Assembly: GCA_022578965.1 (NCBI GenBank)
Contig: MU400562.1
Coordinates: forward strand, 1-64,000
Direction of reading: 5' to 3'
Length of the DNA: 64,000 nt
Source of the DNA: Xylaria sp. FL1777
Taxonomy: Eukaryota; Ascomycota; Sordariomycetes; Xylariales; Xylariaceae
In this document: one piece after another, positions 45,179 through 56,885 of the stretch
Layout of the letters: every line of letters starts with the position of its first letter
Position numbering within the stretch: position 1 is the first letter of the stretch
The notes under the pieces: generated by a model
Told to the model about the DNA's origin: nothing
Databases searched by the model: none
The model's input: the letters and a program-made list of their open reading frames with translations, nothing else
Position numbers and translations under genes: made by a program

Positions 45179-46485
45179 CCGATCAACCCACCATATACGC
45201 CTATGTCAACCTCGCATGTAATGTAGGCGAGTAAGGCCACCACTAGGCAACAGCTCGAGCCTCTACTTTCACCTGCCAAGAGTGCGGGGTCTCTTGTAAG
45301 GGAGGAATAATGGAGCCTAGGCTCAAGAAGAGAGAAAGTGTGATATGCTTCATCTGCGTGAGTATTAGTTGGATCGTGTCGGAATCCTAGCTCGATATAG
45401 GATAGCCGATATCAACCGCATCAGCCGCAATTGTCTCACTACCGGAGCCGCTTTGCTCGCCATATCTTGCTCGCTACATAGGTGCAGGCAGATATTATCT
45501 AGAAACACTTGCATCTAAAACCTATACCCGTGGACCTCGTGGACCCCGTGGATGGCACGTCTCTTACCCCAAATAGCCGCATAATTCAAGATACTTAGCA
45601 GCAGCGTCTATATTCACGATAGGTGTGATTTATGTTAAATGGTCTTCGATTCAGTTCAGACAAGCCCTGGAGGCTACATCTAGAATACGGCTATTGTACT
45701 TCCTTATTGGCCAGCCCATATGTCAGAACTTCATGTCTCATTTCAAAGTACAAATACCTCGAGGTAGATATCTGATGTACATATGTACCCTGGATCCTTT
45801 TGATTGCATGAAAGTACGTATAAAGTAGGTACCTACCTACTATTACCTACATGTATCTCCACGCTATTGAGCACCCCATGCCCGTGTCATCTATAAGTAC
45901 ATACGTAATGTACCTATAGTCCGTCTTAATTCTTATGCCTTGCATTAGACATCCACCAGCCTACTTAGGTACCTAATACCTAATAAGTAATCGAAAACCT
46001 AACATACATAAGTAGTGCTTAGTCTAAATACATACTCGTTGGCTCTTCCATTTGCCTAACTAATTCTATATATGTACCCCAGGTACTAGTTTACCTGCAT
46101 CCTACTCACCTAACATAAGGCAGGTACGATTTATATGTTTACTTTCCTTGCATTTACCCAATTACAAACTTGCTCCTGCCAGAACATCTAGCTGCTACCT
46201 GCCATCCGCCATCACCTCTTACCTGCTAGGTAGGTACCTACTGCATCTTGTTTTTGAAGTAGGCATATTACAAGTAGGTAGTAGGCTACCAGGTAGTTGC
46301 CGGCTTTGTTTTCCAATCGCCAATACATTATACTACCAGGTAGGTATTATCCTCCCGCAGTAATACTACCTAGGTACGATACTCTTTCCCCACTCCCACT
46401 TCCACTTCCACTTCCACTTCCACTTCCACTTCCACTTCCACCTCTGCTAACTCGCCTCCATTCTAAGGTATAAATTGGCAAGACA
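45179..46485. other. Intergenic region upstream of the deaminase-like gene
   Basis: No gene seen. TACCTACCTA-type words from 45830 to 46370, and a CCACTT tandem repeat at 46392-46441 that ends 44 bases before the ATG at 46486. Confidence 0.4.
46392..46441. repeat. (CCACTT)n minisatellite in the deaminase-like gene promoter
   Basis: About eight 6-nt units. Its position puts it in the core promoter or 5' leader; length changes could affect expression. Confidence 0.85.
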
Positions 46486-48329
46486 ATGGATGACAGCGAG
46501 TTTGTCATCGTTGAGGACGCTGTTGGGAACAGGGGTGTCTCGAAGAGTCCATATCTCATACCTCCCGCTGGATTAGACTCGCCTATGAACACCTCAGCAG
46601 ATCAACAAGGAGACCACGGATACTACGAACATAGTATCGCCAAAAAGGGAAAGAAAATCGAGATCTTTGTAAAGGTGATGGAGATAAACGCGGGAATCAA
46701 AATGGACAAATCTAAAACAATCGGAACCATTACAACTAGAAATGGCAGAAAGATACTCATGACAGCACATTCTGGGTATTCTACGAATGAAAATTGCGAC
46801 AAGCGCTGCCTAGACACCAAAAAATGGAATTTTCTAGCTCTACGTAAGTCAACCCGGCTGCTAAACATTGCAATTACTAACTGCTAGTTTAAAACAGATC
46901 ACTTAGCTAAACAGATAGGATTCAGGTTTCCTACGAACATTAGAGACTCTTCTGGCGGCCCTATCTTGTATGAACATAGAGGTCGCGCCCACGCCGGCCA
47001 CGTAGAAGTCCTGTTAGCATGCGTAAGTCAACATCAACATCCACTTTTCGCAGCTACAAAAAGTACTCATTAACTCGGTACTTATTCGATCTTAGTGGTA
47101 CGTTGTTGACGCACTACGAACTGAGTTCAAATACATCGACAAGACTGAAGAGTGGCTAATAACGCAACTCAAACGCCTGAGAGCGGTGAATCTTCACGAC
47201 AAGCGAACAGCTCTAATTACCATCGACTCGCAACCATGCAGAACATGCCTCCAGTTCTTGAACAAGCTTTCGCAGTATACACGGATCTTTTTCCTAGTTG
47301 AGGGTTCCCGGGGAATCGGACCAATACAGGTTCGGGTAGACGGAGAGCGCCGCAAGGTTAGTCCATCAATGTTTTTTATGCCTTTCTATCTCTTCTAACA
47401 AATATTGACACCAAACTCTTCAATAGGATATTGTGGGTGATGTGTTCGCAGACTCAGAAGATGATGCAGAGAATATGGAAGATAACAAGACCTTAGAGGT
47501 GCACAAACCTACTACTTCAACCTCAGACCCCCCTACACCATTAACGCCGGAGACACGGTTGGTTCTCCGTCGCCCCGGGTCTTTTAGGAGGCCGATTCCA
47601 ATTCCTTGGACACCGAATGATCCTCAAGAACTGCTATCGTCATATAAAAAAAAGACCCCAGTGTATGACTTCCCTGGGTACAATGGAGTGCATCGGCCCA
47701 GTCCTGAGGGGTATTGGGAAAACTCACCAAGCTTCAAATCCATACATGAACAGAAGTTCATGCCTGGAGTTGAAGAAAATGCAGAAGCAATGGACGGTAC
47801 TATAACAGATAGCGATTTGAATGAATGGGAAGATCTCGGTCACGGACTTAGTAAGTTGCCCTCTAATTTTTTCCCTTCCTCAAGTCTAATTGTTGCAGTG
47901 ATGTATTGCGTAGGTGGTATACCTGACAATCCGATAGCTGCACCGATAAAAAGTGAGCAGCAACAGTTCTCCCTCAGTCCTCTAGACAACACACAAAACT
48001 ATACAGTTTCAAGTATGAACGGTTTGGATGGCGAAAAATTTGCATATAGCGCATACAAAGCTATCCAAAAGACCATGGAAGTCGAAGAGACAGAATACGA
48101 AGTGGTTGAGCGCCCAGAAAATAAGGCACCAAACTTCCGCCTTTCTTCAGCTAGAGATCACAAATGTCAACAACGCTCACCACGCTTACAGCATTTTCGA
48201 CATGAACAGATTGATAATACCAACGAATCGGTTTTCAAGAGTCGATATGCAATTTTAAGACCTAAAACCCGGTTCTTGAAATACCGAACTACCGATCCGA
48301 TATGTTTTGAAAGCTCTGTTCGCACTTGA
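46486..48329 (+). CDS. Deaminase-fold protein (nucleic acid/nucleotide deaminase-like)
   Basis: Proposed exons 46486-46843, 46898-47022, 47096-47356, 47427-47850 and 47899-48329 give 532 aa. Two zinc-site motifs of the deaminase superfamily are visible once spliced: H-x-E at residues 154-156 (RAHAGHVEVLLACW) and PCxxC at 208-212 (ITIDSQPCRTCLQFLNKL). The spacing of about 53 residues is longer than in simple cytidine deaminases. An N-terminal domain of about 120 residues (IEIFVKVMEINAGIK, GRKILMTAHSGYS) precedes it; residues after about 250 are Pro/Ser/Thr-rich and look disordered. It resembles the fungal branch of OTT_1508-like deaminases (Pfam PF14441) in general layout. Substrate unknown: free nucleotide, RNA or DNA are all possible. 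The last intron is 48 nt with no stop, so an unspliced form of 548 aa could also be made. Confidence 0.72.
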
Positions 48330-49240
48330 ACTTTCTACCATCTTTGTCTGACACTACCTAGTAAAATTGGAGACGACGACTACAATGTAGGTTGCGTTCG
48401 CAAGAAGACGAGCACATGATGCGGTTACTAGCCCTAGATTTTGGAATGGAGAGAAAAAGCACGCACTCCGTCTTAACGTGCGGAGTCGGATTGAGATTGG
48501 CGAGAGACTCACGAAGACAATTGTAAAAAAATAGGTGGCTAGTGTAATAAATCTCAAAAAAGCCACTAGATTAGCTAAACTTAAGAAGTCATGGACCTTT
48601 CTCCCTTTCTTCTCAATGCAAAATATCCAAGTCAGACAGAGCTGATTTCCTCCCGGTAATTAACTTCGATGCTCACTACCTAGCACTACTGCGTGAGTGT
48701 TCAAATGAAGAGAAAGAAGAGGAAATATCATACTACAAGCAAATCATATCAATACAGGAAAGTTACCGATATGTTAAAAATTATTTGAAATTCCTATACG
48801 AAAGGCATGCTTTTTATCTAGCCTACTGTCCCGAAACCAAGGGTAGGTAGGTTCTAACCCACGATTTGCCAAGCCTCATGCAATTGAAAACCCGCCAAGT
48901 ATGACTGTACAAAAGAAGTGGAGAAATTCTAGATAGATATGTTTCGATCGTTATTTTAGGTTGTGTGGCTGATGGGAATCTCTCCGTTTGGAACGAATGA
49001 GAACTTGTCATCAACTCGGGAAAACAAAATGTCAACAGGAATGTGGGTTTTGAGACGTGAGCCTCAACTTCGTCCTTCATTTGCCAATTCATACTGAGGT
49101 GCTTTCCGTGGCTGGTGGGGATGCGAAGAGGGGAGAAATGAAAGAAGAGAAAAGACTATTCTAGAGTGGTATCATGATTGTGTGAAACGATGTGCGAGAA
49201 ACACCGAGCGGGTCATGTTGATTTTCGTGGAGGACTCCAT
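48330..49240. other. Intergenic region, convergent 3' ends
   Basis: No gene seen; frames on both strands are short and unstructured. Confidence 0.4.
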
Positions 49241-50437
49241 TTAGGCCCAAATGGCTAGGACAGCCATGAGGCCAATGCCAATCGCCACACATAGGAGGGC
49301 CAACATCTGCACCTTCAGGCCAGCTTTACGCATATGTTCGTTGAACATGAATTCGTGGGCTAGTAGTTCGACGAGACCGGTATAGATGAGGATACCGGCG
49401 CTGATGGAGTCAAAGACTCCGTTGATAAGCATGGCATTGGCACTTCCGGGTTGCAGCGTCATGCGAATGCCAAGTCCAATAGCAATGGAGATCGGAGTGC
49501 TGAGGGCGTACCCAAGACCTAAAAGATATGGTAACCATTGTTTGGACTTGGGCCAGCGCGCTGTGGCGAGCCGCGAGCCGAGACCGAGACCCTCGAAGGT
49601 CTGGTGAAACACAAGGACAACGTAGAGAACGTTGAATTCGTCGCCAGCAACAGCGAGTGTCAATCCAATGAATATGCTATGGAAGACGACACCGAATTCG
49701 AGGATGAAGATAGCCGTCATTTGCGCAGAAAGCGACACATCTTCGTCCCCATGTTCGCGATAGTGACCTAGGTGGTCCTGGCCGCCTGGCGGGTAGCTCA
49801 CGTCGTTTGGGAGCCCGGGCGGATGAAAACCACTCTTCATTTCCACGCCTACTGAACCCTGACTACAGTCTCTGGCAGAATTCGCTTCGAGGTCGTCTGG
49901 AGTATGTTTCTGTAGCACGGCTATGGACGGGTTTGTCCCTTCGGCCTCATGACTGTGGCCGAAGATGTCGAACCGACTGACCAAGAGTTCGACCGTGAAC
50001 ATGACAAAGATGGCAATTAAAGTAATAGCAGCAGCGAAGTCGTATTCTTTGATTGGCCCGTCAGGGAGACAGGGGCTCCGTAAGGCGTCAAAGGCTGGGG
50101 AGAGGAGATGTAGGAATGCCGTCCCAATGATGACACCAGAACCGAAATACTTGGCAACAAAGAAAGGTTTGCCATTGACTTTCATTTTAGTATGTCGGGC
50201 CAAGATGATAGGCACTACGGCTCCAAGAATAGAACCGATGAAGATGACGAAAATAGAGGAGATCCTCACGTTCAACCGGCCGTCGAAGTCATTGCCCGTA
50301 TCGCATTCGACAAGTACAGACCGAGTGCCACCGTCAGAGGCGTCGGCTTCGGCCTGTCGCAGATTGAGGGCAACGTTCATCGCCGCCGAAGTAATAGACA
50401 TATTGACTGACCGCAACTTGCGCTGTTCTATGGACAT
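49241..50437 (-). CDS. ZIP-family zinc/iron transporter
   Basis: Single exon, 398 aa from the ATG at 50437 (a second in-frame ATG is at codon 13). Eight membrane segments: three N-terminal (ISSIFVIFIGSILGAVVPIIL; KYFGSGVIIGTAFLHLL; AAAITLIAIFVMFTVELLV), a long loop with scattered His (FGHSHEAEG ... GQDHLGHYREHGDED), then five more. Signature metal residues lie in TM4 (ILEFGVVFHSIFIGLTLA) and TM5 (VVLVFHQTFEGLGLGSRL). ZIP proteins move zinc or iron into the cytosol; this arrangement matches fungal Zrt1/Zrt2-type plasma membrane carriers, usually zinc-repressed. No Zap1-type site was identified upstream. Confidence 0.93.
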   Translation of the reverse strand: MSIEQRKLRSVNMSITSAAMNVALNLRQAEADASDGGTRSVLVECDTGNDFDGRLNVRISSIFVIFIGSILGAVVPIILARHTKMKVNGKPFFVAKYFGSGVIIGTAFLHLLSPAFDALRSPCLPDGPIKEYDFAAAITLIAIFVMFTVELLVSRFDIFGHSHEAEGTNPSIAVLQKHTPDDLEANSARDCSQGSVGVEMKSGFHPPGLPNDVSYPPGGQDHLGHYREHGDEDVSLSAQMTAIFILEFGVVFHSIFIGLTLAVAGDEFNVLYVVLVFHQTFEGLGLGSRLATARWPKSKQWLPYLLGLGYALSTPISIAIGLGIRMTLQPGSANAMLINGVFDSISAGILIYTGLVELLAHEFMFNEHMRKAGLKVQMLALLCVAIGIGLMAVLAIWA

Positions 50438-53400
50438 ATGTTAGCCAGATAGATAAATATTTCAATATTACAGTTTATGACAAAAGTCCTCGGAGCCGTG
50501 AGGGTCGTCGGTGTATAAATGCTAATCTACAGATTTCCCAAGAAAGACACAACAGAGATGATACAGAGAAAGAAATTGCCCAAACAAGCGCCGACAACCC
50601 CTTTGCGTAGGTGTGTCAAAGCCGATTGTCTATTGTCCCTCAAGGAACAATCCATCCCCTTCTTTTCCAACACAAGGACGGGCCTTGTAGAGCCTAGCTG
50701 CCCTCGGACGGGCAACAAGGACATTGTCAAGGAGGGCTTGTGTCGCAGGGATGAGGAAGGCTATTTATTGATCTTACCTAGGTTAGCTTATGGGCTGTCC
50801 GAGTAGCGCGGGCGCTGTGGTGTCTCGCTTCTCGAAAAGATGTGCCGCTAGTTGTATTGCGTGGCCGGAGAAGGACGGCAGCGGCATGCAAGTGTGTGAA
50901 TCTGGGTGCAGACAGCAAAGCCCAGCTACCACTTCTGGGCGAGTTGGTCGCGAATATATAGATGCCAGAAAGAGAGTTTGGGGTGACAGCCCAGGCACAA
51001 CACAGGAAACACTATCACGGCAATCTGGGCAGGGACGCCTGGACAGGGATGCACGGGCAGAACGCGGAGAGATAGAGTTGGGAGACATGGCTGGGAGACA
51101 GGCAGTGCGCGGGAACTGTAACTTTGTATGAGAAGTACGGATGAGTTGGTGGTGGTGGGCATGATGAAGTTGAGGACCTTGATGGCACATGGACCCGCCC
51201 AGAAGGTTGCGTCAATTGTCAGCAGCAATGTCTCTCTGTTGTACCTTCTGCTGCCGGGTTTGCCGGTGGGGTGTCGTGCGATATACCTACATACATATGT
51301 ACTTAGCACCTAGACTACAGTGCTGAGATGTTCCTAGCCAGGGCATGCATGCCCTTAAGCTTACCTGTAACTTTAAAGCCCTACATACTCTGGTAACGAG
51401 CTGCTCATCTTCATAGAAGACGCTACCTACCGAGGTACCTTAAGTGTATATCATACACACATATGTAGCTAGCATGTAACCGTGGCACAAAGTATGTGTG
51501 TACTTTACATCCGTGACATATCATGGATGTTAGGTACTCATGTATGTATGTATGTATGTATGTATGTCATCGATTCTGGTGTTGTACACTGGCTCTTGCA
51601 TTGCGGTCATGTCGCGTGGAAGCTGCATGTTGCCTCCACTGTGCTGTGCACACGACCGCCTGTTATTTTTCTTTTTCCCTTTTTTTCCCTTTTCCTTTTT
51701 CCTTTTCCTACCCCCCCCCTCCTTTCCTGTCAGCCCTACCAAGCATGTAGCTTTTAAATAGCCAACTGTGCTGTTTGTATTTCAGACGAGGTCTTAATTT
51801 AGGGTAGATCTTGAAGTACAAGTGCATCATCTTGGTGTGATCTCGGGTCCCCTGTGATACCTTAGCACATACATGTAGTATACATACAGTAAGTAAGTAA
51901 GTAAGTGGAGGTATGTATCTAACGGCGCCCTAGTCTGGATACCACCCTTTTTAGTTCTGAAATGCGTGGGCTCTGATAGGTGCGCTGTTGACAAGAAGGA
52001 AAAAATAAGCTTCTATCTTTCCCCACCCAAAGCTACAATGCATAACCTCGACCAATTAGGTAGGTATGCCTGGCCATCAAGGTTCCCGTTCCCGAAACAT
52101 ACATACATACTGCGTACACACATACTACGTACATACATATACTACCTAGGTACATATAGACAGGTGGGGAACAACATTGAAGACAACGGATGGGTGCGCT
52201 ACTATGTAGACCTTAGGTACATAGTGTGCCTTCTGCCATCAAGGTTCTCACTTTGGACAGAGAATGAACTTCTTGTTGTTATCTGGCTGGTACATTCCCC
52301 CCTGCACTCCCAGCTCAACCTCGACCGACCTCCATGTACACATAATCTACCAGACACACATGCGGTCCATGTGACATCATGTTATGATGTTCACACTACC
52401 TAACGGTACCTTGCCTACATCCTAAGAGGTAGTGTATTAATGTCTAACGTTAGGTAGGTACCTAGGTAGGTATGTAATTGTTCAACAACACCTGGTCCGA
52501 TATTTTGCAGGTTGTAACTCAGAAGTTACAACTGTGATACAAACGAATACAAGCCTTCAATCCCAGACACATCTACACGTAGATGTGCCATTCCGCAGTT
52601 GCCTTGTCTCGCTTTGTCTCGTTTTCATTTGTCCTGCTTTGTCTTCGAATTTTTTGTCTCCGAGACATGCGAGGTAAACTTGCTCTCGGGATTGTTTGAC
52701 TAATGCTTCTTCTCTCCTTCCAAGACCTGGACTGCCACACTTTGCAGAGCTAGATGGTAGTGTGACAAATTTACAATACAATTGAACGTTGTTCAAAAGA
52801 CCACCTAGCAAATCATTATCTAGGCCATTATTCATCCTCTACTGCTACCAGAGGGTGGCTTTAGCTGTACCATATTCTCCCTCTCTATGTTGAGGAAAAT
52901 CGACCAGCTGAGGTGGAATTAGGTAGGCTGTGTCCGACCGAGGCGCTTAGCACTGAATGCCGTGGATGGGGATGGCTTGGCGTTGTTTCCAGAGCACTTC
53001 GCTCTCATGACACCTTGTGTACTACGGTTACTCGACACGTTGCTCATGTTGTTAGCCGCGTCCCCTTTATTTCATCCCATCCAGCTTGTTAAGCTTCTAT
53101 AAGCTTTGTATAGTTGAATTCAAGTGGGTGTGCAACGGTGCTTGGCGATAATGCGACAATCCGAAAATAGAATTTGTCAGCTGGTCCCATCTTCCCATCA
53201 AGGTACCCGAATGCAAGCACGGACGGGTGACTTATGCTCCATTCCAACATCTTGCGTCTCCAAAGTCCCACGTGCCTACTGTCACATGTGGCACCACAAC
53301 GTTGCGCCCTGCAGTACATAGGTACGCAGAGACTTGGGCCTTTGCATGAAATGGTAGGCCATGATGCAGTAGGGTGGGCCGTATTGTTGAGCTGAGCGGG

Positions 53401-53443
53401 CGGCGTTGAACATATGAAGCTAACGCCCTAGACAGCTATCCTG
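50438..53443. other. 3-kb intergenic region with simple repeats
   Basis: No convincing gene. Holds an (ATGT)n run at 51539-51568, a pyrimidine/poly-C tract at 51665-51725, and many ACATACATAC and TACCTAGGTA words at 51880-52480. Frames at 50783-51309 and 51966-52403 lack domains. The first 150 bases are the ZIP promoter. Confidence 0.4.
51539..51568. repeat. (ATGT)n microsatellite
   Basis: About seven ATGT units in non-coding DNA. Confidence 0.9.
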
Positions 53444-54802
53444 TCATGAAGAAAATTGCACTTCTAGACCTAGTGTACGAAATGGTGAATCGGGTCTACG
53501 CAGGTCAATGCCACTACCCAAGCTAAAAAGCAGGGATTTGATCCTCCCCTCCCAGAGTAGGCCTATGCGCCAATGATGATCAAGTCGGGCTTTCAATACG
53601 CCCGAATAGAGATGCTCGTCCTCGTCTTCGTGATTCCTTCGCCAGTCCAGCTTGGCCCGGAATGTGCGCTGTTTTGTTGTCACCGGCTCCGAAGCGATAG
53701 GAGACGCTGCGGGCGGCAGGACATCGGGAGTCTCAAGCAGCGGCAAAGGTTCATCCGTTCTCCACTCCATCTTCGCCTGAAAGCTCCTCTCTGGTAGGGG
53801 ATTGGTTGGTGCACTAGATGTCATGATTGTGTCACCATCGAGATCGGCATCGGCGGCCCAGGCCCCCTTCTTTCTCCATAACTCCATCCCGACAGACCAG
53901 GCACTCTCGTAGCTGTATACGTTGAAGTCCATCTTTGTGCCCAGCGAGCAGTTGCGACCAGCCATGACGGCATATGTCCAGCTCAATGTACCCATTAAAG
54001 GGTTGACAGTCATGGTAGCCGTGAGAGGAGTCCCCTTATGGGAAGGTAGGGTGGCAAAGCGGGCACCGAGACTCATACCTCCCGACTTGTTCAGAGTTCC
54101 GTAGTAAAGTTCACCACCGGCACTAAAGCGGCCGTAGATGCGTTCCCTTTCGACCCCGCTTGTTCCGTTTCCAGTATCCAGCGTGTTGTTGGGAGAAGCA
54201 GAGCCGGCAACGTCGCCTCCAAAGTTGTAAAGTCCACGGATGCCCATGAGGCCGCCGTCCGAAGATGCTAGCCCTTCCACTCCATACCGCCCCTCATCGT
54301 ATTGTACCATGCCTAGAACGGTGCCGCCATTCCGCAGGGTCTGGTCCGAGACAGCGCTCACCTGCATCTGTAGCGTTGGCGACATCCGCTTGACCCAGAG
54401 GGCTTCGAGCATGGACATGGGCAGATACAACCTCCCGTACGCCAGCTCATCACGACGCGCGCCCTTTACCCTGTTCCGGCGCTCGAGCTCAGCCAGCGGG
54501 GAGTAGCTCTGTAGGAGCTCCGGCAGGGGTATCTTCTCGCTCTGGGCAACAGCATGGTAGTCAAGGGGCACGGTCGAGTACAGGTAGGAGATGGAGCCGT
54601 CGACGACGCCGACAGTGCCCAGCTGGTAGGCGGTCGCGAAATGGGGCGTCGCGAGCGAGGAGAGGGTCAAGCGCAGGCCACGGGGAGTGGCGAAGTGAAG
54701 TAAGGCGTCGGACGTCGCATTGAGGGTCGAATACGAGTTGTCGCGAGTCCAGCCGGTGGCGCGGTAGAATGTGCTCTGGATATAGTCCATAAACTCGCGC
54801 AT
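53444..54802 (-). CDS. mdm10: ERMES beta-barrel subunit Mdm10
   Basis: Single exon, 452 aa from the ATG at 54802 (MREFMDYIQSTFYRATGW), the conserved Mdm10 start; five upstream in-frame codons without ATG are leader. The conserved N-terminal block continues through SYSTLNATSDALLHFATPRG and LGTVGVVDGSISYLYST. The rest is a series of amphipathic strands of a 19-strand barrel, ending LGSGIDLRRPDSPFRTLGLEVQF with the C-terminal sorting-signal texture. Mdm10 sits in the mitochondrial outer membrane, where it anchors the ER-mitochondria encounter structure and also works with the SAM complex in beta-barrel assembly. An Asp-rich insert (DADLDGDTIM) and a Pro-rich linker are typical of filamentous fungi. 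Confidence 0.95.
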   Translation of the reverse strand: MREFMDYIQSTFYRATGWTRDNSYSTLNATSDALLHFATPRGLRLTLSSLATPHFATAYQLGTVGVVDGSISYLYSTVPLDYHAVAQSEKIPLPELLQSYSPLAELERRNRVKGARRDELAYGRLYLPMSMLEALWVKRMSPTLQMQVSAVSDQTLRNGGTVLGMVQYDEGRYGVEGLASSDGGLMGIRGLYNFGGDVAGSASPNNTLDTGNGTSGVERERIYGRFSAGGELYYGTLNKSGGMSLGARFATLPSHKGTPLTATMTVNPLMGTLSWTYAVMAGRNCSLGTKMDFNVYSYESAWSVGMELWRKKGAWAADADLDGDTIMTSSAPTNPLPERSFQAKMEWRTDEPLPLLETPDVLPPAASPIASEPVTTKQRTFRAKLDWRRNHEDEDEHLYSGVLKARLDHHWRIGLLWEGRIKSLLFSLGSGIDLRRPDSPFRTLGLEVQFSS

Positions 54803-55802
54803 CGTTGCCCGGTACAACTTCTCGGCCGCGGGGAGAAGATGGAGGAGGGCCGGGGGTAAACACCGATGGCTACCGGGGAACCATCGAGGCTTGGTGGTGG
54901 TGCAAGGTCCCTAAAGCATCCAAGTGATATGTGGATGGGTGCATGTAGGACCTAAGTAAGTATAATATCGTAAGAAAGAAAGAGAGTGTTATCGTCAGAA
55001 TGGGTTCAATCTACCTAAACGTGGTATAGTTATATTTGATGCTGTCAATATTATGTTCTACTACCTAGGTATATACTTAGGTATATAGGTAGGTAGGTAG
55101 GTATATCAAGCAAGCTCGAAGGAGCTTAGGTAACAATTGGCTGAGTTGACAACCGGAGATTAGCCGGTACCTAGCCGGGTCTCGCCGCGCTTAGGTAAGT
55201 GCTGAGATGGCTAGACTAACGCGCGCGTGGCTCCTTTAGTCTACCCACGGACGGAGCCCCGTTGTCCGATCCGTCCGTCTGCGGGGGAATGTTTCCTCCA
55301 CTGCCTACTACTACCTACTACTAAGTAGACGCCAACTGTTACCTGTTATCCAGTCCCCGACGCATAACGGAGATAGTAAGCGAATGCGAGGAAGACCTTC
55401 TCTACAACCGCCTTGAACGCTTACGTGTGTCACGACGAGGCTAGCTCCTGGGCCTCGTGTTGCGCCACGCCTGAGAGGATGAATCAAGGTTAAATTTAGT
55501 CAGTCGTTGATTAGTGATGCATGATGCATGGTATACTGTATGGCTGTAGCATCTCATCCCCGTATCCTCGCTAACTCGTGTGGTTGGCACGAGTCAGCAG
55601 CTCATGTATAGGTAGGCTTGCACCGCAAGGGAGCCTCTCTTCCACGACCACATTGGGCATATATATATAGCTGCCATGGCGGTAGGAAATCTCACTCGAA
55701 TTCTATACAACTTAGCAACCCATCTCCTATCTCTTGCGTGAAGCCTAACACCGGAAACTTCATCCTTTTCGTCTCCAACTCGAGTTTTCCCCGTCGTCGA
55801 CC
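54803..55802. other. Divergent promoter region: MDM10 and dehydrogenase
   Basis: No gene seen. TACCTAGGTATA-type words at 55060-55110 and a GGTACCTAGCC stretch near 55165. CT-rich sequence precedes the ATG at 55803. Confidence 0.4.
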
Positions 55803-56885
55803 ATGTCACAGTCCAGAGTCTGGCTTATAACCGGCGCGTCGCGCGGTCTGGGGTTTGACATGGCCAAAACTGCCCTCAAGGCCGGTCACAAGGTCATCGC
55901 CTGCTACCGTGGGAATAAGCCTCAGGACACGTCCAACTGGGACGAACTTGAGGCTCTCGGCGGCATCTGGACGCAGCTGGATGTGTCGGGCAACGACGCC
56001 GAGTCCAAAGTCAAGGAACTCGTGGTCGAGCACGGACACATCGACGTACTGGTCAATAATGCAGGCTACGCGGTCTTAGGAAGCATTGAAGACGTCCCGT
56101 AAGAACTAATCTATGCCTTGTGACGGGAGATGATTATCTCCTACCCCCCCCCCCCTGGTTTTGTCACTGTCACTGACACCGCGCGTTCTTGCGTGTTAAT
56201 AGCCTCGACACAGTACACGCTGTCTTTAATACCAACTTCATCGGTAGCCTGCGGACAGTCAAGGGGGTATTGCCATCGATGCGCGAGCGCAAAACCGGTA
56301 CAATCGTGAACATTAGCTCCGCTAATGCTGTGAATCCCCTACCGGCCCTCGGTATCTACAATGCTACGAAATTCGCTCTAGAGGGTATAGTTCTATCATC
56401 CTTCTCTCCTGTTGTGACGACATTTCTTGTTTGTTATATACAGTTATGTGATATATAGCTAGCTTTCCGCAATACTATACTGACATTATCTGTGTTCACA
56501 ATTAGGTTATACAGAGACGCTGCAGGCGGAAATAGCCGAGTTCGGCATCCGGGTTCTCCTCGTGGAGCCTGGTACAGTTGCCACGGAATTCGCTTCGGAG
56601 ACAGGCTCTGGCGTTAAAGTGCAACCAAGCGAACCCTACGCGCAAGACGGTACCGTTAAACAGGTCTCGGATTTTCTCTCCTCTGAGCAGTTCGCTTCGA
56701 TGGGTACACCCTCCATCACCGTTGCGGAGCGAATTGTTGAGACGATAGACGGGACAGGCTGTATGGCCGGTAAGGCAGTCGGCCTTCGCCTCCCGCTTGG
56801 TAAGGACATCGGTCCTAGCCTCAAGAAGAAGGCTGCCATCTTCACGGACCTAGCGAATCTCGAAGATGTTTGGGGGAGTGTTTGA
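55803..56885 (+). CDS. Short-chain dehydrogenase/reductase
   Basis: Exons 55803-56098, 56203-56384 and 56506-56885 give 285 aa. Classical SDR features: TGASRGLG cofactor loop at residues 10-17, NNAG at 85-88, catalytic Ser138 in NISSANAV, and Tyr151/Lys155 in YNATK. The C-terminal half (RVLLVEPGTVATEF) is typical of SDRs that use NAD(P)H to reduce ketones or oxidise alcohols. Substrate not predictable. Its nearest neighbours are MDM10 and RPS19, so there is no pathway context, though a UstYa-type oxidase lies 3.4 kb further on. A poly-C run of about 10 bases sits in the first intron. Confidence 0.9.

Noticed and set aside
51482..51761. Overlapping plus-strand frames of 73-91 codons
   Set aside because: Driven by the (ATGT)n repeat and a poly-pyrimidine tract.
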